DNA from: Actinomycetota bacterium
GTDB lineage: Bacteria; Actinomycetota; Acidimicrobiia; IMCC26256; PALSA-555
Length of the DNA: 41,934 bases
Assembly (NCBI GenBank): GCA_016870245.1
Contig: VGCA01000005.1
Span: forward strand, 1 to 41,934
Direction of reading: 5' to 3'
Position 1 is the first letter of the stretch; every line of letters starts with the position of its first letter. Position numbers and translations under genes: made by a program. The notes beneath the pieces were generated by a model. That model was not told where the DNA came from and searched no databases. It saw only the letters and a list, made by a program, of their open reading frames with translations. Below, piece after piece: positions 16,174 to 24,957 of the stretch.

Positions 16174-16980
16174 ATGGCACCGGGACTCGAGCCGAGGGGC
16201 TCTCGCATCCTGCTGACCGGAGCGTCGTCGGGCATCGGCGCCGCGCTGGCCGTCCGGCTCGCGTCGGAGGGCGCCGTCCTCGGCCTCGTCGGCCGCAACG
16301 AGCAGCGGCTCGCCGCCACCCTCGCCGCCGTGCGGGAGCACTCGCCCGAGTCGCGCATGTGGCCGGTCGACCTCTCCGACTGGGGTCAGGTCGACGTGCT
16401 CGCCGCCACCGCCATCACCGAGCTCGGTGGCGTCGACGTGCTCGTCAACAACGCCGGCATCCCGAAGCACAAGCACGTGACCGCCCTCACGCCGGAGACG
16501 GCCGACGAGGTCATGCGGATCAACTACAGCTCGCCGGTCCGGCTCACGCTGCGGCTGCTCCCGCACATGGTGGAGCGGGGCTCGGGCCGCATCGTGATGG
16601 TGTCGTCGGTCGCGGCCACGCTGTCGTCGCCGGGCGAGGGTGCCTACGACGCGTCGAAGGCGGCGCTGTCGGTGTTCGCCGAGGCGATGGCGATCGACGT
16701 GTGGGACCTCGGCCTCCGGGTCAACATCGTGTACCCGGGCGTGGTCGACACGCCGTTGTTCCTCGTGCCCGACAACGACCCCCTGTCGCCCGACATCGAG
16801 AAGATCCCCGTCGACGAGTTCGTCGACGGGATGATGGCCGCGCTCTATGCGGACGAGCTCCAGGTGTACGTGCCGGCATGGTTCGAGGGCGTCGCCAAGA
16901 ACAAGGCCCAGAACGTGGGCGCGTTCCTCGAGGGGTCGGTCAACTGGATGCGCCAGCAGCGCGAAGCCGGCCACGCCTGA
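16174..16980 (+). CDS. SDR family oxidoreductase
   Basis: This 268-residue SDR has TGASSGIG at residues 15-22, NNAG, a catalytic SSV and Y-D-A-S-K. Its C-terminal tail (QVYVPAWFEGVAKNKAQNVG) is shared in pattern with the SDRs at 11821 and 17118, so the three form a paralogous group. The tail resembles that of a mycobacterial-type SDR set of unknown substrate. The ATG is preceded by a GGGGGGAA Shine-Dalgarno. An inverted repeat lies in its leader. A second member follows 137 nt downstream. Confidence 0.9.
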   Translation: MAPGLEPRGSRILLTGASSGIGAALAVRLASEGAVLGLVGRNEQRLAATLAAVREHSPESRMWPVDLSDWGQVDVLAATAITELGGVDVLVNNAGIPKHKHVTALTPETADEVMRINYSSPVRLTLRLLPHMVERGSGRIVMVSSVAATLSSPGEGAYDASKAALSVFAEAMAIDVWDLGLRVNIVYPGVVDTPLFLVPDNDPLSPDIEKIPVDEFVDGMMAALYADELQVYVPAWFEGVAKNKAQNVGAFLEGSVNWMRQQREAGHA

Positions 16981-17117
16981 GTCGGCGCCCACGGGACCGA
17001 CATGAGGGAGCATTGCGACCGATAGATGCTGTCCCGGAGAGCCGAGCGTGTGCGGCGGACCCGAGACGGGGGAGGAAGCGTCCCAGCCGGGTCGCGCCAC
17101 ACAGGGGAGGGAATGCA

Positions 17118-17879
17118 ATGAGCCGGACCGTGCTCATCACCGGGGCGTCGTCGGGGATCGGGGCCGCGCTGGCGCGCCACCTCGCCGCGCAGGGCGACAC
17201 CGTCGGACTCGTGGCTCGGCGGGAGGACCGCCTGGCCGAGGTGCTCGCGGAGTGCACGCCCGGCGCGCCCGACTCCGCCATGTGGGTGGCCGATGTCGGC
17301 GAGCGCGACGCCGGGCAACGGATCATCGACACCGCGTGGGACCACTGGGGCGGGATCGACGTGCTGGTGAACAACGCCGCGATCCCGGGCGTGCGGCCCG
17401 TCATCCGGGCCACCCCCGACGAGGTGGAGCGGGTGATGGACGTCAACTTCCACGCGCCCGTGCGCCTCGCGCTCGCGGTGCTCCCGAGGATGCTCGAGCG
17501 GGGGAGCGGCACGATCATGAACGTGTCGAGCCTCGGCGGGCGCCTCGGCATTCCCCGGGAGTCGGCGTACTGCGCGAGCAAGTTCGCCATGTGCGGCTGG
17601 ACCGAGGCGGTGAAGCTCGATCTCTGGAACACGCCGATCAAGGTCAAGCTGGTGATCCCCGGCGCGGTCGACACCGAGATCTGGGACAAGCCCGACGAGG
17701 AGGGCGCGGCGTACGACGGGCCGAAGGTGCCGGCCGCCGAGGTCGCGGCCGACATGGCCGCCGCGCTCGACGACGACGGCTTCGAGTACTACCTCCCCGA
17801 CATGAAGGGGATCGCGGTGTTCAAGGCCAACGACATCGACACCTACATGAAGGGTTCGATGGACGCGATCGGCTCCTGA
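17118..17879 (+). CDS. SDR family oxidoreductase
   Basis: This 253-residue SDR has TGASSGIG at residues 8-15, NNAA, a Ser in SSLGG and Y-C-A-S-K. The tail (FEYYLPDMKGIAVFKAND) is of the same type as the upstream SDR, making the pair tandem paralogues. The ATG has a GGGGAGGG Shine-Dalgarno. The 137-nt gap upstream probably holds its own promoter, but I see no clear box. It converges on the PhyH-like gene. Confidence 0.9.
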   Translation: MSRTVLITGASSGIGAALARHLAAQGDTVGLVARREDRLAEVLAECTPGAPDSAMWVADVGERDAGQRIIDTAWDHWGGIDVLVNNAAIPGVRPVIRATPDEVERVMDVNFHAPVRLALAVLPRMLERGSGTIMNVSSLGGRLGIPRESAYCASKFAMCGWTEAVKLDLWNTPIKVKLVIPGAVDTEIWDKPDEEGAAYDGPKVPAAEVAADMAAALDDDGFEYYLPDMKGIAVFKANDIDTYMKGSMDAIGS

Positions 17880-17936
17880 TCGCCGGATCCGGACGCTCGA
17901 GGTGTGGCGCACCCGCGCCTGCGAGCGCGTGGTGGG

Positions 17937-18821
17937 TCAGAGCTCGCCCCGCTGGAGGAGGTCGACGGGGTCCTGCATGCGGACCATGCCGAGGTAGCCG
18001 CCGCCGCGGCCGATGGAGTCGTGGATCGCGTAGCCGAGCAGCTCCTGGGCCTCACGGGGGAGCGTTGCCGCATACGCGGGCGGTGCCGAGAGGTAGTTGT
18101 TCTCCTCGGTGCGCAGCCAGCCGAGTGTGTAGCTGAGGTGCGCGGCCCGGCGGGGGATGTCGGTGACGTTGGACCCGCCGGCGTGGATCGTGCCGCCCGA
18201 GTAGATCACCGCGGAGCCGGCCGGCATCTCGGCGTACGCGATCTGGTCGGGCTCCACCGGGGTGGCCATCTGCTCCACGGCCGGGAGCCCCCGGTCGGCC
18301 CAGGTGTGGCTGCCCGGGACCACGCGGGTGGCGCCGTTGTCCTTGGTGAAGTCGACGAAGGCGATCACCGACGCCACCTGCAGCTCCGGGTGCGGCCAGG
18401 GCACGTCGTTCCACACCAGCTCGTCGCGGTGCATCCACTGCTCCTCGGCGCCGGGGCCCCGCTGGAGCCAGTGACCGAGGTTGAGCTGATAGCGGGAGCA
18501 CGACGGCAGGAGGATCCGGTCGCACAGCGCGAGGTAGAGCGGGTGGCACATCACGTCGACGGCGAAGGTGCGCGACAGGCCCGGCACCCCGGCGACCTGC
18601 CGGGTGTTGGGCCCGTGGAACGCCGACATCACGGGGTTGAAGAGGCTCTCGTCGGGGTCGGCGGCCGCGACCGACGCCGCGACCTCGTCGTTGACCCGTT
18701 CCACCACGGCAGCCGCGAGCAACCCCTCGACGATCACCACGCCGTCGAGGGCGATCGTGGCGGCGACGGCGTCGGGGTCGGCGAGCGCGGCGTCGAGCGA
18801 GTAGCGGGTGACGGTGGCCAT
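17937..18821 (-). CDS. Phytanoyl-CoA dioxygenase (PhyH) family protein
   Basis: This 294-residue protein has the Fe(II)/2-oxoglutarate oxygenase triad, His131-x-Asp133 (WMHRDEL) and His213 (TIHAGGSN). PRRAAH a little later supplies an Arg for 2-oxoglutarate. Members hydroxylate acyl-CoAs or small metabolites next to a carbonyl, which fits a lipid-catabolic setting. The start at 18821 has a -10-like TAGCGT box 6 nt upstream, so the mRNA is probably leaderless. The YtcJ-like amidohydrolase lies 85 nt further up and is transcribed the same way. Confidence 0.88.
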   Translation of the reverse strand: MATVTRYSLDAALADPDAVAATIALDGVVIVEGLLAAAVVERVNDEVAASVAAADPDESLFNPVMSAFHGPNTRQVAGVPGLSRTFAVDVMCHPLYLALCDRILLPSCSRYQLNLGHWLQRGPGAEEQWMHRDELVWNDVPWPHPELQVASVIAFVDFTKDNGATRVVPGSHTWADRGLPAVEQMATPVEPDQIAYAEMPAGSAVIYSGGTIHAGGSNVTDIPRRAAHLSYTLGWLRTEENNYLSAPPAYAATLPREAQELLGYAIHDSIGRGGGYLGMVRMQDPVDLLQRGEL

Positions 18822-18827
18822 TCCCCG

Positions 18828-18833
18828 ACGCTA
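18828..18833 (-). promoter_or_regulatory. -10 box TAGCGT, leaderless spacing
   Basis: TAGCGT on the minus strand is 6 nt before the ATG at 18821, so transcription would start at or beside the start codon. Confidence 0.5.
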
Positions 18834-18906
18834 GACCACGGCCCCGACCTGCGTTCTGGCGCCGCTCGACGGCGCATCTCGCGGTCCGGCGGTGCGAGGA
18901 GGGGCG

Positions 18907-20442
18907 TCAGGAGGAGACGAGGGCGCCGCGCTTGTATGTCTGGAGGACCCGGGCACCCGTGTCGGCCCGGTCGAGCACCACGAGGTCGGCGAGCTTTCCC
19001 GGCGTGATCGAGCCCCGCTCGTGCTCCTGGCCGCCGGCGTAGGCGGCGCCGACGGTGTATGCCTCGAGCCAGTCGGTGAACGGGACCGACTGCTCCGGCT
19101 CGAAGTCCTTGCCCGACGCGGTGCGGCGCAGCACGCCGAGGTCAGCGCCCCACACCGGGCTGCTCGGCGCGCACGGGTCGTCGCTCGACCCCGCCAGGCG
19201 CACGCCGGCCCCGGCGAGCCCGGCGAACGCGAGCCAATGGTGGTCGTCGAAGCGCACGCCGCTGGCCTGCTCGCCCACGTGCTGCACGAAGCCGGGCTGC
19301 ACCACGGCGACGGCGCCGAGGTCGGCGAGCGCCCGCCACTGCGCGGGGCTGGTGACGCCCGCGTGCTCCACCCGGAACCGGTGGTCGACCCCGGGGTGGC
19401 GCCGGGCGATCACCCCGGCGGTGTCGATCATGGCCTGCACCCCGGCGTTGCCCATGGCGTGGACGCCGATGCGGAAGCCCCGGTCGGCGGCCTGCACCGC
19501 GTGCTCTTGGAGGTCGCCGAACAGGGTGCCGAGTCGGAACGGCCGGCCGCCCACACGCGCGTCGAGCGCAATGGCCACGCCGCCGTCGGCGAACAGCTTC
19601 ACCGCACCCACCCGGAAGCGGTCGTCGCCCTCGCCGGTGGGCGGACCGTCGAGCCGGGCGGTGTGCTCGTTGAGCAGCAGCGCGGCGGGGTGGGGCATGC
19701 CCACCACGTCGACGGGCAGGGTGCCGGCCCGGACCATCGTGGCGAACAGCGCCTCGGCCTCGGGGGCGCAGGCGGCGTCGTGCACGCAGGTGATCCCCTC
19801 GGCGAGCAGGGCCCGGGCCCGGTCGGCCACGTGCTCCGCCCAGCGGTCGGGATCGGTGAAGTCCGCCATCGACCGGGCGTGGGCGACCGACCACGCCTGC
19901 TCGACCAACATGCCGGTGGCCTCGCCCGAGCCGTCACGCGCGATCTCGCCGGCGGGCGGGTCGGGGGTGTCGCGCCCGATGCCCAGCGCGTCGAGGCCGG
20001 CCGTGCTCACCACGCACTGGTGCAGTGTGTAGTCGGCGACGATCACCGGGCGGTCGAGCCCGGCGGCGTCGAGGTTGTGGCGGGTGATGCCGGCGCCGGC
20101 CCCCATGAGGTCGATCCCCTGGCAGCGCACCCACGCGGTGTCGGGCCACGCGGCAGCCTGCGCGTGGATGGCGGCGACCAGGGTGTCGCGGTCGCCCACG
20201 CCGCGCACGTCGTGCCACTGGGGGTGCAGCGCCGACACGGAGAGGTGGTTGTGCGCGTCGATCAGCCCCGGGACGAGCACGCCGCCGGCGAGGTCGACGA
20301 CCTCGGCGCCCGCGACGTCGGGGCGCGTCAGCAGCTCCCGACCGCCGACTGCGACGATTCGCCCGCCGTCGACCACCACCACCTCGGCGCCCGCGGTCGC
20401 GCCGTCCATCGTGAGGACGGTGCCGCCGGTGAACGCCCGCAC
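18907..20442 (-). CDS. Amidohydrolase family 3 protein (YtcJ-like)
   Basis: This 511-residue protein has the amidohydrolase-3 plan. A beta-sandwich N-terminus leads to the metal motif His64-Asn-His66 (GLIDAHNH). VKLFADGG, GVHAMGN, FRVEHAG and the late SSDDPCAP Asp region follow. It ends with a second beta-sandwich strand (GKLADLVVLDR). YtcJ-like enzymes hydrolyse formamides or related amides; the substrate here is unknown. The start is GTG at 20442, 4 nt after the stop of the TMEM254-like gene, so it is the last gene of that operon. Confidence 0.88.
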   Translation of the reverse strand: MRAFTGGTVLTMDGATAGAEVVVVDGGRIVAVGGRELLTRPDVAGAEVVDLAGGVLVPGLIDAHNHLSVSALHPQWHDVRGVGDRDTLVAAIHAQAAAWPDTAWVRCQGIDLMGAGAGITRHNLDAAGLDRPVIVADYTLHQCVVSTAGLDALGIGRDTPDPPAGEIARDGSGEATGMLVEQAWSVAHARSMADFTDPDRWAEHVADRARALLAEGITCVHDAACAPEAEALFATMVRAGTLPVDVVGMPHPAALLLNEHTARLDGPPTGEGDDRFRVGAVKLFADGGVAIALDARVGGRPFRLGTLFGDLQEHAVQAADRGFRIGVHAMGNAGVQAMIDTAGVIARRHPGVDHRFRVEHAGVTSPAQWRALADLGAVAVVQPGFVQHVGEQASGVRFDDHHWLAFAGLAGAGVRLAGSSDDPCAPSSPVWGADLGVLRRTASGKDFEPEQSVPFTDWLEAYTVGAAYAGGQEHERGSITPGKLADLVVLDRADTGARVLQTYKRGALVSS

Positions 20443-20446
20443 GGGC

Positions 20447-20746
20447 TCAGCCCTCGAGGAGGCGGGCTTCCTCGCGCTCGGCGAGGAGCTCGTGGAGCGC
20501 GATCAGCGACGGGAAGCCGACCGCCAGGGTCTGCAGGCCCCACTTCCAGGCGGCGTCGTCGAGGCCCTCGCGCGTCGCGGTGCGGTAGGCGTAGCCGGCC
20601 TCGACCACGTGGGTCACCACCGCGGCGCCGAACACCAGGCGCGTGAGCTTCGACTTCTTGCGGGCGGCGATGATCCCGTTGGCGACGAGTCCGCCGAAGT
20701 TGGAGACCCACCACATGGGGGCCACGGGAACGAAGGTCGGCTGCAC
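20447..20746 (-). CDS. TMEM254 / DUF4499-like small membrane protein
   Basis: This 99-residue membrane protein has about three hydrophobic segments. The pattern H-x2-E-x2-YA, then W-x-LQT, then G-x2-SL-x2-L near residues 46-84 matches what I recall of human TMEM254 (DUF4499). The start is GTG at 20746, chosen for its AGGAG Shine-Dalgarno. It is followed 4 nt later by the amidohydrolase and preceded 47 nt upstream by the OB-fold gene. Function is unknown. It may organise or feed substrate to the adjacent thiolase/OB-fold complex (inference). Confidence 0.72.
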   Translation of the reverse strand: MQPTFVPVAPMWWVSNFGGLVANGIIAARKKSKLTRLVFGAAVVTHVVEAGYAYRTATREGLDDAAWKWGLQTLAVGFPSLIALHELLAEREEARLLEG

Positions 20747-20793
20747 GCGGGTCTCCTGGGCTGGGGGAGCGGGGGTCCGCCGGGGACGGAACG

Positions 20794-21291
20794 CTACGCG
20801 GGGACGAACAGCGGCGCGGTCACCGAGCCGTCGACCCCGGTGAAGGCGATCTCGCGGAACGTCACCGTCACGGGCATGTCGAAGGTGAGGTCGGCCGGAT
20901 CGCAGTCGACCATCCGGGTGGGCACCCGCACCGCGGGGTCCTCCTCGAGGGCGACGAGCGCGGGCACGTAGGGGACCATGTCGGCGAACTGGGGGAGGAA
21001 CGGGTGGGCGACGACCACCCACGAGAACAGGGTGCCCCGGCCGCTCACCTCGGACCACGAATAGGGCTCCCCGTCGCAGTACAGGCACGTGGCCTTCGGG
21101 TACCAGCGGTAGCGCCCGCAGGTGTCGCACACCGGGATGCGCAGCTCGTGGCGGTCGGCCGCGGCCCAGAACTCGGCGGTGTACGGCCAGGTGACGTCGG
21201 GCAGGGGGAAGGTGGACCGGGTGATGTGCCCCTCCACCCGATGCGAGGTCTCGTCCGTCTTGACCTTGGGCTTCGGGGTCGACGCGGTCAT
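20794..21291 (-). CDS. OB-fold/zinc-ribbon protein (DUF35, ChsH2-like)
   Basis: This 165-residue protein carries a rubredoxin-like zinc ribbon (Cys-x2-Cys, 10 residues, Cys-x2-Cys in CDTCG..CLYCD) followed by an acyl-CoA-binding OB fold (GTLFSWVVVAHPF and later strands). These DUF35 proteins act as partners of thiolase-fold enzymes or hydratases. An example is the steroid side-chain aldolase Ltp2 with ChsH2. The thiolase-like gene is immediately upstream, 4 nt away, so a complex with it is very likely. The ATG was chosen because it follows that stop directly. Confidence 0.88.
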   Translation of the reverse strand: MTASTPKPKVKTDETSHRVEGHITRSTFPLPDVTWPYTAEFWAAADRHELRIPVCDTCGRYRWYPKATCLYCDGEPYSWSEVSGRGTLFSWVVVAHPFLPQFADMVPYVPALVALEEDPAVRVPTRMVDCDPADLTFDMPVTVTFREIAFTGVDGSVTAPLFVPA

Positions 21292-21295
21292 CGGA

Positions 21296-22507
21296 TCAGC
21301 CCTTCGTGAGCACGAGCGTGGAGCCCTGCGGGCCGGTGTAGCCGCCGTACACGCCGACCTCGCAGTCGGCCACCTGGGCCGCGGCCTCGCCCCGGAGCTG
21401 GCGCACCACCTCCACGACGTGCGAGATCCCGAGCACGTAGGCGTGGGAGAGCATCCCGCCATGGGTGTTGTGCGCGAGCTTGCCGGAGTCGTAGTGCAAC
21501 GTGTCGCCGGCCACGAACTCGCCGCCCGCGCCCTTCTCGCAGAACCCGCTGTCCTCGATCTGCATGAGCGTGACGATGGTGAACGGGTCGTAGCAGGTGA
21601 ACAGGTCGACGTCGGCGGGCGTGAGCCCGGCCATCGAGAACGCGGCCGGCGCCGAGAACACCGACGGCGTCGACGTGAACGCCGGCTGCTGTGCCCAGTG
21701 GGTGCCGGTGTACGCGTTGCCCATCCCCAGGCCGGCCACGATCGCCGGCCGCTTCGGGGCGTCGGCCGCCCGCTCGGGCGTGGTCATGATGTAGGCGCCG
21801 CCGCCGTCGGAGATGAGGCAGCAGTCCTCCTTGCGGAACGGGTCGACGAACTTGGGCGACGCGAGGTACCGCTCCATCGACAGCGGCTTCTCGTGCATCA
21901 CCGCCTCGGGGTTGAGGTTCGCGTGCCGGCGGCAGGCCACCGCGATCGCGCCGAGCTGCTCCTCGGTGGTGCCGAAGTCGTGCATGTGCCGGCGGGCGAT
22001 CGTCGCGAAGTACACGGGCTGGGGGAACCAGCCGAGCGGGATCTCGAGGTTCTGCTTGAACAGGTCCTGCGCGTGGGCCTCACCCGGCCCGCCGGTCATC
22101 TCACCCCGTTGAGTGGCCCAGGCAACGCCGAAGGTGTTGAGCACGTACGTCGCGCGCCCGTCGCGCAGTGCCTCGGCCGCGTGGTACGGCGCGGTGGCCG
22201 CGCCCACGGTGCCGCCGCCCCGCTTCGACTCCCAGATGTCGTGGCTGGTGCCGAAGTACTCGTGGAACGCGGCAACGCCGAACTGCTCGGGCATCGGCGA
22301 GTACATGAGCCCGTCGATGTCGGTGGGCTCCAGGCCGGCGTCGGCCAGGGCGCGTTCGACGGCCTGACCGACGATCTCGGTGGTGGTGCGGCCCGACGCC
22401 TTCGACATGTCGGAGTCGCCCACGCCGCAGATCGCGACCTGCCCGTTCACGTCGGCGAAGTCGGTGGCGTAGCCCCACTCGCCCGGTTCGATGGCCATGT
22501 GCGTCAT
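21296..22507 (-). CDS. Thiolase-fold protein lacking the catalytic Cys (Ltp2-like)
   Basis: This 403-residue thiolase-superfamily protein of the SCP-x/lipid-transfer branch keeps the fold (EIVGQAVERALADAGL, THGG near the C-terminus, GGYTGP). At the place of the nucleophilic-Cys loop it reads SKRGGGTVGAA (about residues 94-104), so the thiolase Cys appears missing. That is a feature of the Ltp2-type retro-aldolases, which split side-chain hydroxyacyl-CoAs and need a DUF35 partner. That partner is encoded next to it. Aldolase rather than thiolase activity is therefore my preferred reading. Its ATG overlaps the CoA-transferase stop (ATGA). Confidence 0.83.
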   Translation of the reverse strand: MTHMAIEPGEWGYATDFADVNGQVAICGVGDSDMSKASGRTTTEIVGQAVERALADAGLEPTDIDGLMYSPMPEQFGVAAFHEYFGTSHDIWESKRGGGTVGAATAPYHAAEALRDGRATYVLNTFGVAWATQRGEMTGGPGEAHAQDLFKQNLEIPLGWFPQPVYFATIARRHMHDFGTTEEQLGAIAVACRRHANLNPEAVMHEKPLSMERYLASPKFVDPFRKEDCCLISDGGGAYIMTTPERAADAPKRPAIVAGLGMGNAYTGTHWAQQPAFTSTPSVFSAPAAFSMAGLTPADVDLFTCYDPFTIVTLMQIEDSGFCEKGAGGEFVAGDTLHYDSGKLAHNTHGGMLSHAYVLGISHVVEVVRQLRGEAAAQVADCEVGVYGGYTGPQGSTLVLTKG

Positions 22508-24849
22508 GCCCCCTTCGGGGTCTCGCCGATGATGCCGATCTCGCGCAGGCGGGCGAGCTCCGCCGCGTCGAGCCCGAGGATGCCGCCGAGCACCTCGTCG
22601 TTGTGCTGCCCGAGCGTGGGCGCCGGGCGGCGCAGCCACGGTGCGGTGATCCCCGCGAACCGCCACGGCGCGTTGGGGACCTGCACCGGCCCGGTCACCG
22701 GGTGGTCCTCGGTCTCGAAGAACCGGCGGTGGTCGAGCTGGGGGTTGAAGCGGATGTCGCGGCCGTCGCACACGTAGCCCGCCGGCACGCCCGCGGCGCA
22801 CAGCTCCTCCGACAGCACGCGGGCGTTGCGGTCGGCCGTCCACTCGCCGAGGTGGGCGTCGAGCCGGTCGTGCGCGGCGCGTCGCCCGTCGGCGGTCGCG
22901 AGCTCGGGATCGGCCGCCCAGGCGGGGTCGCCCAGGAACCGGCGCAGCGCGTCCCAATGCTCGTCGGTCGCGACGGCGATGGCGACCCACTCCTCGTCGC
23001 CCGCGCAGCGGTACACGCCCTGCGGCGCGCTCACCGGGCCGCGGTTGCCGTCACGGGTGAGCAGGGTGCCCGACGCCTGGTGCTCCACGAGCACCTCGGC
23101 CGCCGCGTTGAGCGCGGCCTCGATCATCGTCGCCTCGACCAGTCGGCCGTCGCCGGTGCGATCGCGCTCGCGCAGCGCGAGGATGGTGGCGAGCACCGCG
23201 TGGGCCCCGGCGAGCGGGTCGCACGCGCCCCGGTGCAGCACCGGCGGTCCGTCGGCCCACCCGGTGACCCAGGCCATGCCGGTGATCGACTCCATCGTCT
23301 GCGCGAACCCGGTGCGCTCGCGCCACGGGCCGTCGAGCCCGTAGGCCGGCATGCGGGTCATCACCAGGCGGGGGTTGGCCTCGTGCAGCACGTCGAAGGT
23401 GAGACCGAAGTTGTCCATCACCCGGGGCGTGTAGTTCTCGATGAGCGCGTCGGACTCCGCCGCGAGGCGGAGCAGCAGGTCCTTGCCCTCCTCGCGGGTG
23501 AGGTCGAGCGTGATGCCCCGCTTGGTGTTGTTGGCCCCGTGGAAGATGAAGCCCCACTCGTACCACTGCTCGGTGGGGGGCTGCTTCGTGGCGGAGTAGC
23601 GCATGAGATCGGGCCGGGTGACCGACTCCACCTTGATCACGTCGGCGCCGAGCAGGGCGAGCAGGTGCCCGCCCGCCGGCCCGGCCCACCACGCCGTGAG
23701 GTCGAGGATCCGCACGCCGTCGAGGGGGAGTCGCCGGTCGCCGGTGGGGGCGGTGCGATCCCGGGGGTGCCAGTCGATCGTGCCCGCGTGCTCGCCGAGC
23801 GCGGGCGCCTTCGCGAACGGCCGGGGCTCCACACCGGAGATCTTGTACGGAGCCCGGGGCTGCACGAACCGGCCCGACGGCGACGGCACGAACGCGCCCC
23901 GCACCTGGAAGTGGTCGAAGGTGGTGACGGTCGCGCCGTTGCCCACCGGGCCGCTCGGGATGCGCAGCTCCTCGGCCTCGGCCAGCACCTGCGCGCTCGG
24001 TCGGGGCGTCGTGTACTCGTGGGCCATGGCGAGGAACTCGTCGCGTCCGGCCCAACGGCTGGGGTGGCGGAACCAACGCTCGTCGTCGAGCAGGTCGGGG
24101 CGGCCGATGAGCACCATGAAGTCGCTGAGCTGCTGGACGCTGTTGGTGGTGAAGCACACGTAGCCGTCGGCCGTCGGCTCGATCGAGGGCACCTCGACCG
24201 TGCGGGTGGGCCGCACCGGCGGCGGCCAGCCGACCATGTCGGCCATCAGCGCCGTGTAGGTGTTCATGGTGAGCGACATCACCGCGAGCAGCGCGACGTC
24301 GACGTGCTCGCCATGGCCGCTGCGCTGGGCCTCACGCAGCGCGGCGGCCGCGGCGACCGCCGCGTAGACGCCGCCGACCCACTCGCCCATGCGCCCGCCC
24401 GCGTAGAAGGGCGGCGCGTCGGGCAGTCCCCGGCCGGCGATCGACCCGCACTCGGCCTGGATCGTGAACTCGGTCGCCGGACGGTCGCGCCAGGGCCCGT
24501 CCTGGCCGAACGGGCTGATCGACACCACCACGAGCGACGGGTTGCGCTCCAGGAGCGGCGCGACGGGGAAGGTGCCCGGCGCCGCGTCGTGCACCACGAT
24601 GTCGGCGTCGACGCAGAGGTCCACCACCTCGGGATCGGTGATGGTGCCGACGATCCCACGCTTGGTGGTGTTGCAGAACTCGAACAGCGCGCCCGTGCCC
24701 TGGGCCGCCGACGGGCCCCAGCGCCGCAGCGGGTCGCCGGCGGGCGGCTCGACCTTCACCACGTCGGCGCCGGCGTCGGCCAGGAGCTTGGTGCAGTACG
24801 GCCCCGCGATCTCGGTCGACAGGTCGACCACCCGGATTCCGTCGAGCAC
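22504..24849 (-). CDS. Tandem-fused family III CoA-transferase
   Basis: This 781-residue protein contains two complete CaiB/BaiF-type halves. The first starts LDGIRVVDLSTEIAGPYC and spans about residues 1-370. The second starts LDGVRILDLTAWWAGPAGG near 385. The second half has the expected catalytic Asp544 (GACDPLAG). The aligned place in the first half reads GRMGEWVGG, with Gly where Asp should be and Glu156 next to it, so the first half may be inactive or altered. Native enzymes are interlocked dimers, so the fusion may mimic a heterodimer. The start is GTG at 24849 with a GAGGGGGGACA Shine-Dalgarno; the longer upstream frame is Arg-rich and unlikely. It leads the operon with the thiolase and OB-fold genes. 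Confidence 0.88.
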   Translation of the reverse strand: MLDGIRVVDLSTEIAGPYCTKLLADAGADVVKVEPPAGDPLRRWGPSAAQGTGALFEFCNTTKRGIVGTITDPEVVDLCVDADIVVHDAAPGTFPVAPLLERNPSLVVVSISPFGQDGPWRDRPATEFTIQAECGSIAGRGLPDAPPFYAGGRMGEWVGGVYAAVAAAAALREAQRSGHGEHVDVALLAVMSLTMNTYTALMADMVGWPPPVRPTRTVEVPSIEPTADGYVCFTTNSVQQLSDFMVLIGRPDLLDDERWFRHPSRWAGRDEFLAMAHEYTTPRPSAQVLAEAEELRIPSGPVGNGATVTTFDHFQVRGAFVPSPSGRFVQPRAPYKISGVEPRPFAKAPALGEHAGTIDWHPRDRTAPTGDRRLPLDGVRILDLTAWWAGPAGGHLLALLGADVIKVESVTRPDLMRYSATKQPPTEQWYEWGFIFHGANNTKRGITLDLTREEGKDLLLRLAAESDALIENYTPRVMDNFGLTFDVLHEANPRLVMTRMPAYGLDGPWRERTGFAQTMESITGMAWVTGWADGPPVLHRGACDPLAGAHAVLATILALRERDRTGDGRLVEATMIEAALNAAAEVLVEHQASGTLLTRDGNRGPVSAPQGVYRCAGDEEWVAIAVATDEHWDALRRFLGDPAWAADPELATADGRRAAHDRLDAHLGEWTADRNARVLSEELCAAGVPAGYVCDGRDIRFNPQLDHRRFFETEDHPVTGPVQVPNAPWRFAGITAPWLRRPAPTLGQHNDEVLGGILGLDAAELARLREIGIIGETPKGA

Positions 24850-24957
24850 TGTCCCCCCTCGGTCGCGCCGTCGGCCTCGGCGCGGGCGGCCGGCGCCGGG
24901 CCGTTCGTGCGTGCGGATCATGGCACCGGCCCCGGGACGGTCGCCAAGCGCCCCGGG

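Noticed and set aside
17883-17892. CCGGATCCGG palindrome between convergent genes as a terminator
   Set aside because: A 10-nt palindrome has no loop and no T-run; common by chance at this GC content.
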